Below, piece by piece: positions 1 through 8,957 of a stretch of 42,881 bases of DNA. The translations under genes and the position numbers were made by a program. Within the stretch, counting starts at the first letter, position 1, and every line of letters starts with the position of its first letter. The notes under the pieces are model-generated. The model had not been told where the DNA came from. It saw nothing but the letters and a program-made list of their open reading frames with translations, and made no database searches. The DNA comes from Flavobacteriales bacterium UBA958 (GTDB lineage: Bacteria > Bacteroidota > Bacteroidia > Flavobacteriales_D > Crocinitomicaceae), in NCBI GenBank assembly GCA_002293045.1, contig DBCM01000129.1:1-42881 (forward strand), read 5' to 3'.

Positions 1-534
1 AAAGACGTAAGCTGGGATAATTTGGGCATTATTCCAAATGTTTTCAGAAGGTTAGGAATTAAATTGGAACGTCGCGGAGACGATATTTTCGTGCCTGCTC
101 AGGATCATTACGAAATTGATACCTTCATTGATGGGTCGATCTTAACCATTTATGATGCCCCTTGGCCAGGATTTACGCCAGATTTACTCTCCATTATTTT
201 GGTGGTAGCAACGCAAGCGAAAGGTTCTGTATTGATTCATCAAAAGATGTTTGAGTCTAGGTTGTTCTTTGTTGACAAATTGATCGATATGGGAGCTCAA
301 ATTATTCTTTGTGATCCGCACAGAGCTACCGTAATCGGCTTAAATCGAGAACACCAACTCAAGGGTATTTCCATGACTTCACCTGACATTCGCGCAGGGG
401 TTTCTTTACTTATTGCGGCGCTTTCAGCGAGCGGGAAAAGTATAATTCACAACATTGATCAGATAGACCGGGGCTATCAAGACATTGAGATTCGCTTGAA
501 TAATATTGGTGCTGATATTCGTAGAATTGGATAA
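1..534 (+). CDS. murA: UDP-N-acetylglucosamine 1-carboxyvinyltransferase (MurA), C-terminal part
   Basis: The frame is open from base 1, so the window holds only the last 177 or so codons; the start lies upstream. MurA transfers enolpyruvate from phosphoenolpyruvate to UDP-GlcNAc, the first committed step of peptidoglycan synthesis in the cytosol. The fragment matches the end of the EPSP-synthase-like fold: a PWPGFTPDLLS segment, then FESRLFFVDKLIDMGA and DIRAGVSLLIAAL, which are conserved in MurA. The catalytic cysteine loop lies in the missing N-terminal part. The family is usually about 430 residues, so roughly 60 percent is missing because of the window edge, not because of a break in the gene. 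Its TAA shares one base with the ATG of the thioredoxin-like gene, which suggests co-translation. Identity is secure. Confidence 0.93.
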   Translation, partial: KDVSWDNLGIIPNVFRRLGIKLERRGDDIFVPAQDHYEIDTFIDGSILTIYDAPWPGFTPDLLSIILVVATQAKGSVLIHQKMFESRLFFVDKLIDMGAQIILCDPHRATVIGLNREHQLKGISMTSPDIRAGVSLLIAALSASGKSIIHNIDQIDRGYQDIEIRLNNIGADIRRIG

Positions 535-1064
535 TGAAAACCTTGCAACGATTTCTTCCATTGGCCTTTATTGTACTCATTTTTTGTGGTGCCTTTTGTT
601 TTAGGAATACCCCTGAGGTTTCGCAAATCTCCAAAGGACTTGCGCCCGATATTGAAATGAAGTCGCATAAAGGAAAAAAGATTTCACTTTCTAAATTAAA
701 AGGCAAGCTGGTGTTGGTAGATTTTTGGGCCTCTTGGTGTGGTCCGTGTAGGAAAGAAATGCCCAATGTGGTGGAGGCCTATCATAAGTACCGGAAAAAG
801 AAATTTACAAACGGCAAAGGATTTACCGTTTTTAGCGTATCCTTGGATCGCGAGTCTTCCGCATGGAAAGATGCTATAAAATCCGATGGAATGGTTTGGA
901 AATATCACGGCCTTGATGAAGGGAATAAGATTTCAAACCTCTATGGCGTCTTTTCAATTCCGAGCGCTTTCCTCGTGGATGGAAATGGTGAAATTATTGC
1001 AAAAGGATCCGAATTGCGTGGAATAAACCTCCACCTTACCTTAGATAAGTACCTAGAGAACTAA
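534..1064 (+). CDS. TlpA/ResA-like thioredoxin-fold protein, exported
   Basis: A 176-residue protein with an uncleaved or lipoprotein-like hydrophobic N-terminus (residues 8-22) followed by an AhpC/TSA-Redoxin/TlpA thioredoxin fold. The redox motif WCGPC has Cys69 and Cys72, preceded by VDFWAS, and the cis-proline lies in FSIPSAFLVD near residue 143. It probably acts in the periplasm as a thiol-disulfide reductase, either in cytochrome c maturation or in general disulfide handling; the sequence does not decide which. The ATG overlaps the murA stop by one base (TAATG). The 3' end overlaps the opposing nucleoside phosphorylase by four bases, leaving no room for a terminator. The fold and active site are clear, the specific partner is unknown. 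Confidence 0.85.
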   Translation: MKTLQRFLPLAFIVLIFCGAFCFRNTPEVSQISKGLAPDIEMKSHKGKKISLSKLKGKLVLVDFWASWCGPCRKEMPNVVEAYHKYRKKKFTNGKGFTVFSVSLDRESSAWKDAIKSDGMVWKYHGLDEGNKISNLYGVFSIPSAFLVDGNGEIIAKGSELRGINLHLTLDKYLEN

Positions 1065-1930
1065 GATACTCGGTCGAGCACGAATTTAATCAGCTCGTTC
1101 ATTTCTGTGTTGTACCCTTTTGAAAAAGTGGTGTTTGGTCGGTTGGCAATTCCAAGACAAATGGTTGCACATCGATGTCCAAGCGCCCTACCCAAGGAAA
1201 AAAGGGCAGAACTTTCCATTTCAAAGTTAAGCAGCCTTAAATTGTTTTCGTTGAAATGCTGTGCGTTCATTTGAATGTCAGCAATTCTTGAATTTAAACG
1301 TAATTGCCTTCCTTGCGGACCATAAAACCCAGAACTTGTAATGGTGATTCCTGGAAAACAAAAATCATCGGTTAATTGATAGGTTAACTCCGAATCTGCT
1401 CCAACAAAATAAGGTTCAATTCCCTTGGGGAGTTCCAGGAACGCTTTAATCTGTTCATTCATGAAACGTTCAGTATCCGTAAACTCGATGTCGTAAAAGT
1501 GTGCTACATTGTCTAGTCCGAAGGCATGCGTGGAAACAATATAACTATGCACTGGGATTTGTGGCTGTAAAATCCCACACGTTCCTATGCGGATTAAATT
1601 CAGGGATGTATGGTTCGGGAGTTCTGTTCTCGTGGTAAGGTCTATGTTAACCAATGCGTCAAGTTCATTTACCGTAATGTCGATATTGTCTGTACCAATG
1701 CCTGTAGAAAGCGCAGAGATTCTTTTCCCGCGGTATGTACCCGTATGGCATACAAATTCACGATGTTGACTTTTATGTTCTATCGTTTCAAAAAAATTGG
1801 ATATCAACGAAACTCGGTCTTGATCACCTACCAAAAGCACCGTATTTCCAATTTGTGTTCTAGATAAGCCTAAATGATATACATGATTCTGCGCGTTTAA
1901 CGCGAGCTCAGTTGGCGGAAAATGTTTCAA
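1061..1930 (-). CDS. nucleoside phosphorylase, uridine phosphorylase-like
   Basis: A 289-residue PNP_UDP_1 family protein. Such enzymes cleave the N-glycosidic bond of nucleosides with phosphate in salvage pathways. Visible signatures are GIGTDNIDITVNEL, the phosphate-site segment RIGTCGILQPQIPV, and NFEMESSALFSLG, in which the Met-Glu pair contacts the ribose. The arrangement resembles E. coli Udp more than PNP, but substrate choice cannot be read with certainty. No in-frame ATG exists near the N-terminus; the best start is TTG at 1928-1930, ten bases after the stop of the DUF4197 gene, so it is probably translated from the same message. It is an odd partner for the secreted proteins upstream. 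It converges with, and overlaps by four bases, the TlpA-like gene. Confidence 0.85.
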   Translation of the reverse strand: MKHFPPTELALNAQNHVYHLGLSRTQIGNTVLLVGDQDRVSLISNFFETIEHKSQHREFVCHTGTYRGKRISALSTGIGTDNIDITVNELDALVNIDLTTRTELPNHTSLNLIRIGTCGILQPQIPVHSYIVSTHAFGLDNVAHFYDIEFTDTERFMNEQIKAFLELPKGIEPYFVGADSELTYQLTDDFCFPGITITSSGFYGPQGRQLRLNSRIADIQMNAQHFNENNLRLLNFEMESSALFSLGRALGHRCATICLGIANRPNTTFSKGYNTEMNELIKFVLDRVS

Positions 1931-1940
1931 TGGGTTAAGG

Positions 1941-2666
1941 TTATATATTACTAAATACCTTCATCAATAAATCGGTGACCCGTGCACCTGGATCTTTCCT
2001 GATTTTATTCTCTTCTTTTTCTACAAGTTTAAACAACCCTTGAATCGCGAGTTGAGTAACATATGCATCTAAATCAGGATTTATTTTCTCTCCTCCGGTT
2101 AGCGCTACAGCCGCGTTATATTTAGTGATAATTGGATTCCAGTAAGAAGTTAATTGTACTTTACTTGTGGCATTCTTTACCTTAGGTAAAAAGGCAATTG
2201 CAAGGCTGTCTGAGGTTTTATCTTTCAAGAACTTAGTAGCGGCACCATTTCCGCCTTTCAGGATTCCAAATCCATCTTGAATGGACATATTCAGAATAGC
2301 ATTTTTAAAGATGGGGAGCGCTTCTTTTACAGCTTCTTCCGCCGCACGATTCAAGGTGGTTTCAAATTTATCTACTTGCCCTTGCATTCCTAGATTTAAC
2401 GCCTTTTCTTTCACCTTCATCGCATCCGGAGGAAAGGGTAAGCGAATTTCAGGGTTCTTCAAAAAACCGTCCAGCACTGCGCTGGAGTCAACCGCGTTTT
2501 TTATGCCTACAGTTAGCGCTTCTTTTAATCCCTTAATTACTTCATCATTGGTGAGTTGAGGTTTAACGGGAGTTGGTGTTGTTGCTGTAGGTAGCGAGGA
2601 GAGATCCACCACGCCACATCCAATTAGAAAAGCACCCAGAATCAGAACCGCATAAAACTTTTTCAT
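1941..2666 (-). CDS. DUF4197 family lipoprotein
   Basis: A 241-residue protein that starts with a lipoprotein signal: hydrophobic residues 5-15, then LIGC with the acylated Cys17. After a Thr/Pro-rich linker (about 27-38) comes an all-helical DUF4197 domain, recognised by the N-terminal LKEALTVGIKNAV helix, the NPEIRLPFP segment and the C-terminal LAIQGLFKLVEKEE helix followed by a basic stretch. The function of DUF4197 is not established. The protein probably sits in the inner leaflet of the outer membrane. It begins two bases after the stop of the SprB-repeat gene and ends ten bases before the nucleoside phosphorylase, so it is inside a minus-strand operon. Family assignment is from memory of the conserved pattern. 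Confidence 0.8.
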   Translation of the reverse strand: MKKFYAVLILGAFLIGCGVVDLSSLPTATTPTPVKPQLTNDEVIKGLKEALTVGIKNAVDSSAVLDGFLKNPEIRLPFPPDAMKVKEKALNLGMQGQVDKFETTLNRAAEEAVKEALPIFKNAILNMSIQDGFGILKGGNGAATKFLKDKTSDSLAIAFLPKVKNATSKVQLTSYWNPIITKYNAAVALTGGEKINPDLDAYVTQLAIQGLFKLVEKEENKIRKDPGARVTDLLMKVFSNI

Positions 2667-2668
2667 TC

Positions 2669-5365
2669 TTATCTCAATACATTTACAAATCCTTGTCTAA
2701 TTTTCTTTCCATCACTATCCCGTTCCTTGTACCATGCCGTCCACGTATAAACACCAGGCTGTACTAACTTCCCTCCATACATTCCATCCCATTCTCCAGA
2801 AGGGTCATATGTTTCCCATACGGTTTCACCCCAACGGTTGTATATGGTTAAATGAAAGCCCATTTCATCAATGCCCTCTACATAAAATCTCCACGTTTGG
2901 TTGTGCTCATCATCATCCGGCGTGAATGTATTTGGAACATAAAATACAATGTCAGGAATGATTTCCAAGGGTAAAGATATCGAATCTGAACATCCTTGCG
3001 CTGTAGTTACTGTTAAGTTTAGGTAATATGTTCCTACAACACCCTGTGGGAATGTAAACATTGCGTTAATTCCATTACCGGTAACACTTTCTGCTTGATC
3101 GCAAGACCATTGCCAATCTACGATATTTCCCTGAGAATTATCATTCGCCTGAACGGAGGTTTCAAACCAAGTTACTGGATTCCTTGACAAAACAAAATCT
3201 GCAGTCGGTAGGGGAGTTACTTCTACGATGTCTTGCGTACTATTGGAATATACACACCCATATATAGATGTGGCGGTCATATTCACACTATAAAACCCGG
3301 GATAAGGGAAGGTATTCGAAAAATTCTGCATCCCCGGAACGGTGTATGTGTCTCCGTTAGAAAAGGTGTAAACCGTAGATGCTACTTCCGCGGCATTGGC
3401 AGAGGTGTTAGAGAAATTGAAGGATCCTGGCATACAAAGTATTGGATAATTTGGAGCGATACTTGGTACGATTGGAGTAGGGAAGGTTATTGTCATACAA
3501 TCTTGCGTGGTTGGCGATCCACATTGCTCAGAAAGCGTAACACAATACTCTGTAGGAGTTCCAGTTGGATCAACGGTGATTGAGCTTGCAGGCCCGAAAG
3601 AATTTCCGTTATTATCAACCCAATTAAAAATGTAGGGGCTCGACCCTCCGACACCTTGAGCCGTTAAGGTAATGCTTGCTTCTGGGCAAATCATGGTGTC
3701 TTGAGTAAGAAACGAAATCACCAAGGCTGGCGGTTCAGTGATACTGAAGATGGTATCTTGCACACAGCCCATTGCATCCGTTACGGTAACAGTATGTGAA
3801 CCAGCTCCAAGATCATTCACCACATTAGATGTTGATGCAGATCCTGTCCAACTGTATAAATATCCGGGAGTTCCTTGGGTAACATTGATCGTGGCACCGC
3901 CGTTGTTGATGCTGTTGCAGCTTGCGTTGATTATATTGGTAAGGGTTAAAATCATTGCAGGGACTTCAGTAACTGTAATCGATACGCTTCCTGAGCACCC
4001 GCTTGGGGTTGCAATATTACATGTATAAGTTCCAGCAGTTAATCCAGTCGCTGTTTGGGTAGTTTGACCGTTACTCCAAGTATACGTCGCTCCTGCCGCC
4101 GCCGGAATTATTTGAGCGGTTGCGGTACCATCGTTGCCTCCGGGACAACTTACTTGGGTCATCGTGGCGGTATATTGGGCTGGAGTATCCCCAACTACTC
4201 CGGTCCCAGTAGCTGGACAACCACTCGCGTCTTGAACGCTTACGGAGTATGTTCCCGCAGGAAGGTTGTTTATAGTTTGGGTATTTCCAATGTTTGGTGT
4301 CCAAGTATAGGTAAAAGGTGGGGTCCCTGCGGTTGGATTCGCAGTGACAGAACCAATAGATTGCGAACAAATATCATTGCTAACGGTGACATTTACTGCC
4401 GCGCCACCAATAGAAATCCAGGTGGTGTCGTTGGTAATTGAGCCGATACTGGTATTACAGGCTGAACCCGATAGAAAATAACCCGTTGGACCTGGGGTGG
4501 GTACATTATTGACTACTAAGGTGCCATTGTTGTAGGGAAAGGTTTGACCGAGCGTGTTTTGCCATAAAAAATTAGTCCCAGGACTAGAAACCAATACGTA
4601 TGGGATTTGTGCCATGTTATAGGTATTCGTATTGTTTGGAGCAGTTGGTGTGAACCTCCGTCCGTCTTGATTTGCTCCCCAAACTTGATTGTTTCTTCCT
4701 GGCGTAATGTGAGCCACCGTCATGGGATTATTCTCAGAGCCTTGAATGGCCAACCCACTATTCCAACCGGAACAAATAGGTTTGTTTCCGATGTGGAGCT
4801 CAAAAACATTTGTAGTCTCATAGAGGATTATCGCCATGTAGTTACATTGTTGAGTACAGCTAAACATCATGATGTTTTTGTACAACACAACGAACCTTCT
4901 GTTCGGAGCAGTTCCTATGGTTTGATATTGAATTTGCCCACCAAGCGAAGGATTAATATCTTGATAGGTAAGCATGATAGAGTTTCGTGCTGAGGTTAAT
5001 TGCATGTTCGGAAGGGGTGGGATCCCACCTAAAGACCATGGGCAATATCCATTGGCATTCGCGAGATTGAATGAAATTAACCCATTCGAACCGATAACAC
5101 ACTGATTATAGTTCGAGCCATAAAAATTAAATGGAAACCCAATGTTAACAACGCCAGACCATGAGTCATCGGATAAATTAACTTGACTTGGTGTATTTAA
5201 ATAAACCCCAGCAACATTGTTTGCCGCTCCACCTTGATTGCAATTGTTGATGGTAACAGTTTGACCAGGGCACACCGATAAATCTTGACCAAGACATACC
5301 GTGTATTGACCGTGTGAAATGTATACCGAAAAAAACACCGTTAGTGCGAGTATTAATCGAATCAT
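2669..5365 (-). CDS. T9SS type B secreted protein with SprB-like repeats
   Basis: An 898-residue exported protein. Residues 1-20 are a Sec signal peptide ending SHGQ. Residues about 50-240 form a domain with the DDSWSGVVNIGFPFNFYG pattern common at the start of Bacteroidota secreted proteins. Three SprB-like repeats follow (about 326-395, 399-468, 475-545), each with an x-TYxWSxG core, an AGTY/AGSH strand and a final GC. Two PKD-like domains span about 636-718 and 720-803. The C-terminus (806-898) is the gliding-motility-associated type B sorting domain, with VPNTFTPDDDEHNQTW, IYNRWGETVWE and EWDGMYGG. It should be exported through the type IX system and stay on the surface or be released. 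SprB itself is a gliding adhesin, but this protein is much smaller, so motility is not implied. It heads an operon with DUF4197. Confidence 0.88.
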   Translation of the reverse strand: MIRLILALTVFFSVYISHGQYTVCLGQDLSVCPGQTVTINNCNQGGAANNVAGVYLNTPSQVNLSDDSWSGVVNIGFPFNFYGSNYNQCVIGSNGLISFNLANANGYCPWSLGGIPPLPNMQLTSARNSIMLTYQDINPSLGGQIQYQTIGTAPNRRFVVLYKNIMMFSCTQQCNYMAIILYETTNVFELHIGNKPICSGWNSGLAIQGSENNPMTVAHITPGRNNQVWGANQDGRRFTPTAPNNTNTYNMAQIPYVLVSSPGTNFLWQNTLGQTFPYNNGTLVVNNVPTPGPTGYFLSGSACNTSIGSITNDTTWISIGGAAVNVTVSNDICSQSIGSVTANPTAGTPPFTYTWTPNIGNTQTINNLPAGTYSVSVQDASGCPATGTGVVGDTPAQYTATMTQVSCPGGNDGTATAQIIPAAAGATYTWSNGQTTQTATGLTAGTYTCNIATPSGCSGSVSITVTEVPAMILTLTNIINASCNSINNGGATINVTQGTPGYLYSWTGSASTSNVVNDLGAGSHTVTVTDAMGCVQDTIFSITEPPALVISFLTQDTMICPEASITLTAQGVGGSSPYIFNWVDNNGNSFGPASSITVDPTGTPTEYCVTLSEQCGSPTTQDCMTITFPTPIVPSIAPNYPILCMPGSFNFSNTSANAAEVASTVYTFSNGDTYTVPGMQNFSNTFPYPGFYSVNMTATSIYGCVYSNSTQDIVEVTPLPTADFVLSRNPVTWFETSVQANDNSQGNIVDWQWSCDQAESVTGNGINAMFTFPQGVVGTYYLNLTVTTAQGCSDSISLPLEIIPDIVFYVPNTFTPDDDEHNQTWRFYVEGIDEMGFHLTIYNRWGETVWETYDPSGEWDGMYGGKLVQPGVYTWTAWYKERDSDGKKIRQGFVNVLR
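3731..4390 (-). repeat. three SprB-like repeats
   Basis: Three tandem units of about 70-75 residues (protein residues about 326-545) within the T9SS type B protein. Each has the order: Cys near the start, Gly-rich stretch, Tyr-x-Trp core, AGT/AGS-Y/H strand, Asp/Pro-x-GC, and a closing Thr-Glu-x-Pro or equivalent. The copies are well diverged from one another, so this is an old protein-level repeat and not a recent DNA duplication. Confidence 0.75.
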
Positions 5366-5371
5366 GAAAAA

Positions 5372-5379
5372 TAAAGTTA
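5372..5379 (-). promoter_or_regulatory. possible -7 box for the SprB-repeat gene (7 of 8)
   Basis: On the minus strand the sequence TAACTTTA differs from the Bacteroidota consensus TAnnTTTG at the last base only. It ends six bases before the ATG at 5365. The surrounding 99-base gap (5366-5464) contains no gene and no terminator that I can see after the upstream 1153-residue gene, so readthrough from there is also possible. Confidence 0.35.
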
Positions 5380-5464
5380 ATGTTAGGGTTACATTCTTTA
5401 CGAGAATATTAACCGTTCGTTGCCATTCTTACCTTCAAATTTATGAATTAAAAGTTAATTCACG

Positions 5465-8400
5465 CTATCTCAGTAAATTCAAATGCCCAACATATGCTTT
5501 TCTATTGTCGGAATATGGAGACTTTAATATTATTTTCCAAGTATATGTTCCTTGGGTAATGTCAAATCCATTGGCATCCTTTCCATCCCAACCGATCTCA
5601 TGGTTATGATTTTCCCAAATAATTGCACCCCATCGATTGTAAATGAAGCAGCTGTATTCATAAGGGTCAAAATCCGCTGTGATTATGGGCAGCCAAGTTT
5701 GATTATATTCATTCCCATCGGGTGTAAATGTATTCGGAACAAAAATGAGTTGTGATTCTTGCACCATCACTGTTCGTGTAGCGGTATCTGTACATCCAAA
5801 ATTTGTCGATGCAACCAACGTGATTAAGTAATTGCCTGAGGATGAGGTGGGGAAAGAATGGATTGGCTCAAATTCATTTGAAGTTGAGCTTCCATCTCCA
5901 AAATCCCATTCGTAGGTGTCAGCACTTGAGCTGTAATTGCTAAAGGTTCCCGTTGTATTCAAGACGGTCATTGTTTGGGGATTAATGCTAAAATCGGCAA
6001 AAGGAACTGGATATGCACACAGATAATCGTTAAACGTAGTATCCCAAACACAACCCAATGCAGTGGTCAAGGAGAGGCTTACATCATAACATCCAGGAGC
6101 ATTATAAGTGACCGAAGTCGTGTTCATATCCGTGGAGGTCATTCCATTTCCAAAATCCCAAAGCGCTGAAAGATAGGGTGTTCCTGTAGATATATTCGAT
6201 ATTGAAGCACTAAACGGTAAACAATCTGCCGTTACGGGTGCAACAAAGTTTGGATATGCGGCAGGTTCGATGGTAATGATTAAATTGTCCGTTCCAACAC
6301 ACCCGTTTTGGTCTGTTCCAACTACAGAATATGTTGACGATTGCAAAGGGGTAAAGTTTACTTGGTTTTGAACGTTATTATTCCATTGATACGTAACGGC
6401 TCCAGATGCATTAACTTGGGTGCTAGATCCTTCGCAAATGCTTTGATCAACACCCGCGTTTACCACCGGATTAGCCCAAACCGTGAGCACCATGTCGCTG
6501 GTATCAATGCATCCATTTCCATCAGTACCAATAAGGTGATAACTTACTACACCAACGGGAGGTATCCATGTATTGCCATTAATTAATCCATTATCCCATT
6601 GGTAATTCACAGCCCCCGAGCCAACAATAGTTACTGAAGTTCCTGAACACACTTGAATGTCAGGTCCAGCATCAACCACCGGTGTAGGATAAATGGTAAC
6701 TAAAAGGGTGTCGTAAGCAGCGCAATTATTCGTGTCTAACCCAACAACTGTAAGCATATCGTTGCTGAGCGGTGAATAATTGTTTCCATTCAAGGTTCCA
6801 GTGCTCCACGTATATGTGGCTGTTCCAACGGCATTAAGCGGAATACTGAAGCCAGGACAAATCGACGTGTCATTACCAGCAAAAACCACGGGTTGTGGTA
6901 CAATTATTTGAAGCGTGTCATAACCAATACACCCATTAGCATCCAAACCTGTGACACTCCAAAGGCCTGTAGACAGCGGAATAAAATAAGTTCCGTTGGA
7001 CACCCCTCCACTCCATTGGTAACTTACCGCACCTTGTCCTAACAATTGTGTAGAGTCTCCGGCGCATACAATTTGATCAGGGCCAGCGCTGATTCCTGGA
7101 TTAGAAAATACCGTTAATACCATCGAATCTACATTCGTGCAACCATTCGCAGAGGTACCGATTACCGTGTAAGTAGTAGTTCCAAGAGGAGGGGTAAAGG
7201 TTTGACCATTCGTGATCCCGTTGTTCCATTGATATGTGTTGGAACCTGTAGCAGTGATTGTTACCGTTGACCCTAAACACACGTTGATATCTGGACCCGC
7301 ATTTACAAGGGCTCCCGGATAAATCGTAACATCCATCGAGTCTTGATTCACGCAGCCATTGTTGTCGATACCAACTACGGTTAGGGTGATATTATTTATC
7401 GGTAAATAAGTTCCTCCGTTTGCGGTTCCTGTTTCCCAAGTTAAGGAAGGTGCGCCAGCGGCGGTTAACGTCACCAGATTTCCCGGGCATACAGAAACGT
7501 TGTTGCCTGCATTTACTGGAGGAAGTGGGTAAATCGTCACGGCTTGAGTGAGCGTATCAGTACATCCACCGGCATTCGAGGCTATGAGCGACACATTGAA
7601 TGTGCCAGCATTAGGAAAGATTTGAATGGGATTCGTTTGTGTGGAATTTGGAATTCCGTTTCCAAATATCCAGGTGTACGTTACTTGGGCAAGGTTAGGG
7701 TCTTGTGTTTGATTGCTAAAACTTACGGTATCATTCATACAGCTGTTGTTGAAGCTGAAGTTAATTACCGGGGGAGGCAACACTGTGATGGATTGAGTAA
7801 TGGTATCCGAGCATCCTGCCTGCGTGGTTACAATGTGGGTTACATTGTACGTTCCTGGATTCTGATAAGTGTGTGTTGGATTCATGTGTACAGCAGGGTT
7901 ATTCCCATTTAAGGTAGACCCATCCCCAAAATTCCATGACCACGAGGATGCACCCCCATTCGCGAGAAGCACACCGTTTATCGTATTTGGAAGAATAGTT
8001 GGTGTACTATTAAATTGCATTGGGGTCCATGGACAGGCAGCAGTGTATGTAAAATTGCTTTGAACGGTAGTCGGTATCGCAGAAGCGGTTAATGCTACGG
8101 TGCAACTTCCTTGGTTTGAAAACGATTGCATCGTCACTGTATAACTTGGAGCTGCCGTTGCCGCAGGAACACTGATGCTTTGCGTGTTGGCTCCATTACT
8201 CCAATTATAACTTTGAAATCCGGCCGGACCTGAAATATTTATGGTTGGTGAGCCAAAACAATAGTCGAGATCTAAGGTTAAGGGCATGCAATCGGCCACA
8301 ACGTATGCGTAACCGTAATGACCACCCAAACTACAGTCTTTGGTGGTGAATTCGATGGTGACATTCTGCCCAATGTATGCTTGAAGGTTGATTCCGACAA

Positions 8401-8926
8401 TGGTCCATGGAAGCCATTTCCTGTTGCTACATGTTTGAAAATTCTGTCCAGGTTGCCCAGAGTAAACAGAATACTGTCCACAGTTTCCACCAATTTGTGT
8501 CCCGTTTTGGTTTAATAAGCGCATTTGGAATACGGGTTGCTGTGCAGGGGAGTGTCCAGGGTCTTGTAGCACTACTGCGTACTTATAAATGAATAGGGAG
8601 TTTTGCGCCGTAACATTGATGGTGTAAGTTAATCGCTCACCTTGAGACCCCGTACTTTGATTGCCTAATCTTGCGGAACGCGTACTACCTGGAGGGATCA
8701 TCTGTAGCCCACCACAGGTGTTCGGATCAACGCCTGGAGTTGTGATTATGGTATGTCTTCCGTTTACTATTCCAACAGCAGAGGCAGGGTTTCCGTAATT
8801 CCCCGTATATCCTTGCCAATTACTAAAGTTGCTGCTGCTAAAATTAGCGTTTGGACAACCCGCGTTGTTTTGAGCAAAAAACTGAGAGATTCCGAACAGC
8901 AGGATTAGGAAAAGGTAGTACTTCAT
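5465..8926 (-). CDS. large T9SS type B protein with PKD domains and six 70-residue repeats
   Basis: An 1153-residue exported protein. Residues 1-19 are the signal peptide (FGISQFFAQ). Residues about 20-215 are a cysteine-containing module shared with the neighbouring paralogue (NNAGCPNANF, NWQGYTGNYG, GRHTI, ARLGN, KWLPWTIVG, VEF/IEFTTKDC). PKD domains follow at about 297-385 (WNFGDGS) and 390-468. Six Ig-like repeats begin near residues 471, 541, 612, 681, 751 and 822, each opening with AGxD/N-x-x-x-C and ending with NGC/NNC plus a Thr-Val strand. Two more PKD-like domains (about 890-970, 972-1055; WDFGDGSST) precede the type B sorting domain (1058-1153; VPNTFTPDGNEYNQTW, IYNRWGAIIWE). It is presumably exported by T9SS as a cell-surface or released adhesin-like protein; the ligand is unknown. 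It lies between its paralogue and a third sorting-domain protein. Confidence 0.88.
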   Translation of the reverse strand: MKYYLFLILLFGISQFFAQNNAGCPNANFSSSNFSNWQGYTGNYGNPASAVGIVNGRHTIITTPGVDPNTCGGLQMIPPGSTRSARLGNQSTGSQGERLTYTINVTAQNSLFIYKYAVVLQDPGHSPAQQPVFQMRLLNQNGTQIGGNCGQYSVYSGQPGQNFQTCSNRKWLPWTIVGINLQAYIGQNVTIEFTTKDCSLGGHYGYAYVVADCMPLTLDLDYCFGSPTINISGPAGFQSYNWSNGANTQSISVPAATAAPSYTVTMQSFSNQGSCTVALTASAIPTTVQSNFTYTAACPWTPMQFNSTPTILPNTINGVLLANGGASSWSWNFGDGSTLNGNNPAVHMNPTHTYQNPGTYNVTHIVTTQAGCSDTITQSITVLPPPVINFSFNNSCMNDTVSFSNQTQDPNLAQVTYTWIFGNGIPNSTQTNPIQIFPNAGTFNVSLIASNAGGCTDTLTQAVTIYPLPPVNAGNNVSVCPGNLVTLTAAGAPSLTWETGTANGGTYLPINNITLTVVGIDNNGCVNQDSMDVTIYPGALVNAGPDINVCLGSTVTITATGSNTYQWNNGITNGQTFTPPLGTTTYTVIGTSANGCTNVDSMVLTVFSNPGISAGPDQIVCAGDSTQLLGQGAVSYQWSGGVSNGTYFIPLSTGLWSVTGLDANGCIGYDTLQIIVPQPVVFAGNDTSICPGFSIPLNAVGTATYTWSTGTLNGNNYSPLSNDMLTVVGLDTNNCAAYDTLLVTIYPTPVVDAGPDIQVCSGTSVTIVGSGAVNYQWDNGLINGNTWIPPVGVVSYHLIGTDGNGCIDTSDMVLTVWANPVVNAGVDQSICEGSSTQVNASGAVTYQWNNNVQNQVNFTPLQSSTYSVVGTDQNGCVGTDNLIITIEPAAYPNFVAPVTADCLPFSASISNISTGTPYLSALWDFGNGMTSTDMNTTSVTYNAPGCYDVSLSLTTALGCVWDTTFNDYLCAYPVPFADFSINPQTMTVLNTTGTFSNYSSSADTYEWDFGDGSSTSNEFEPIHSFPTSSSGNYLITLVASTNFGCTDTATRTVMVQESQLIFVPNTFTPDGNEYNQTWLPIITADFDPYEYSCFIYNRWGAIIWENHNHEIGWDGKDANGFDITQGTYTWKIILKSPYSDNRKAYVGHLNLLR
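6257..7516 (-). repeat. six tandem 70-residue Ig-like repeats
   Basis: Protein residues about 471-890 consist of six units with a period of 69-71 residues (about 210 bases). Every unit has AGxD or AGNN near the start, a Cys about six residues later, a Tyr/Leu-x-Trp core, an NG-x-x-(F/Y)-x-P turn, a (T/S)-x-x-V-x-G strand and an NGC or NNC close. The copies differ at many positions, so they are not recent duplicates. Confidence 0.85.
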
Positions 8927-8933
8927 GTGAGCA

Positions 8934-8941
8934 CAAATTTA
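8934..8941 (-). promoter_or_regulatory. -7 box upstream of the 1153-residue T9SS gene
   Basis: TAAATTTG on the minus strand matches the Bacteroidota -7 consensus TAnnTTTG exactly. It lies in the 31-base gap between the two T9SS paralogues and ends seven bases before the ATG at 8926, predicting a leader of only a few bases. The second gene may therefore have its own promoter in addition to readthrough. No convincing -33 TTG at ideal spacing is visible. Confidence 0.5.
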
Positions 8942-8957
8942 GCACAATTATATGGAA

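Noticed and set aside
3738..4993. Several plus-strand open frames of 96-128 codons opposite the SprB-repeat gene
   Set aside because: They lie antisense to a well-supported T9SS gene with signal peptide and sorting domain, have no domain signal, and reflect the Thr/Asn-rich repeat composition of the opposite strand.
5975..8592. Plus-strand open frames opposite the 1153-residue gene
   Set aside because: They are shadows of a repetitive protein: no start context, no recognisable motif, and the minus-strand frame is continuous with conserved domains.
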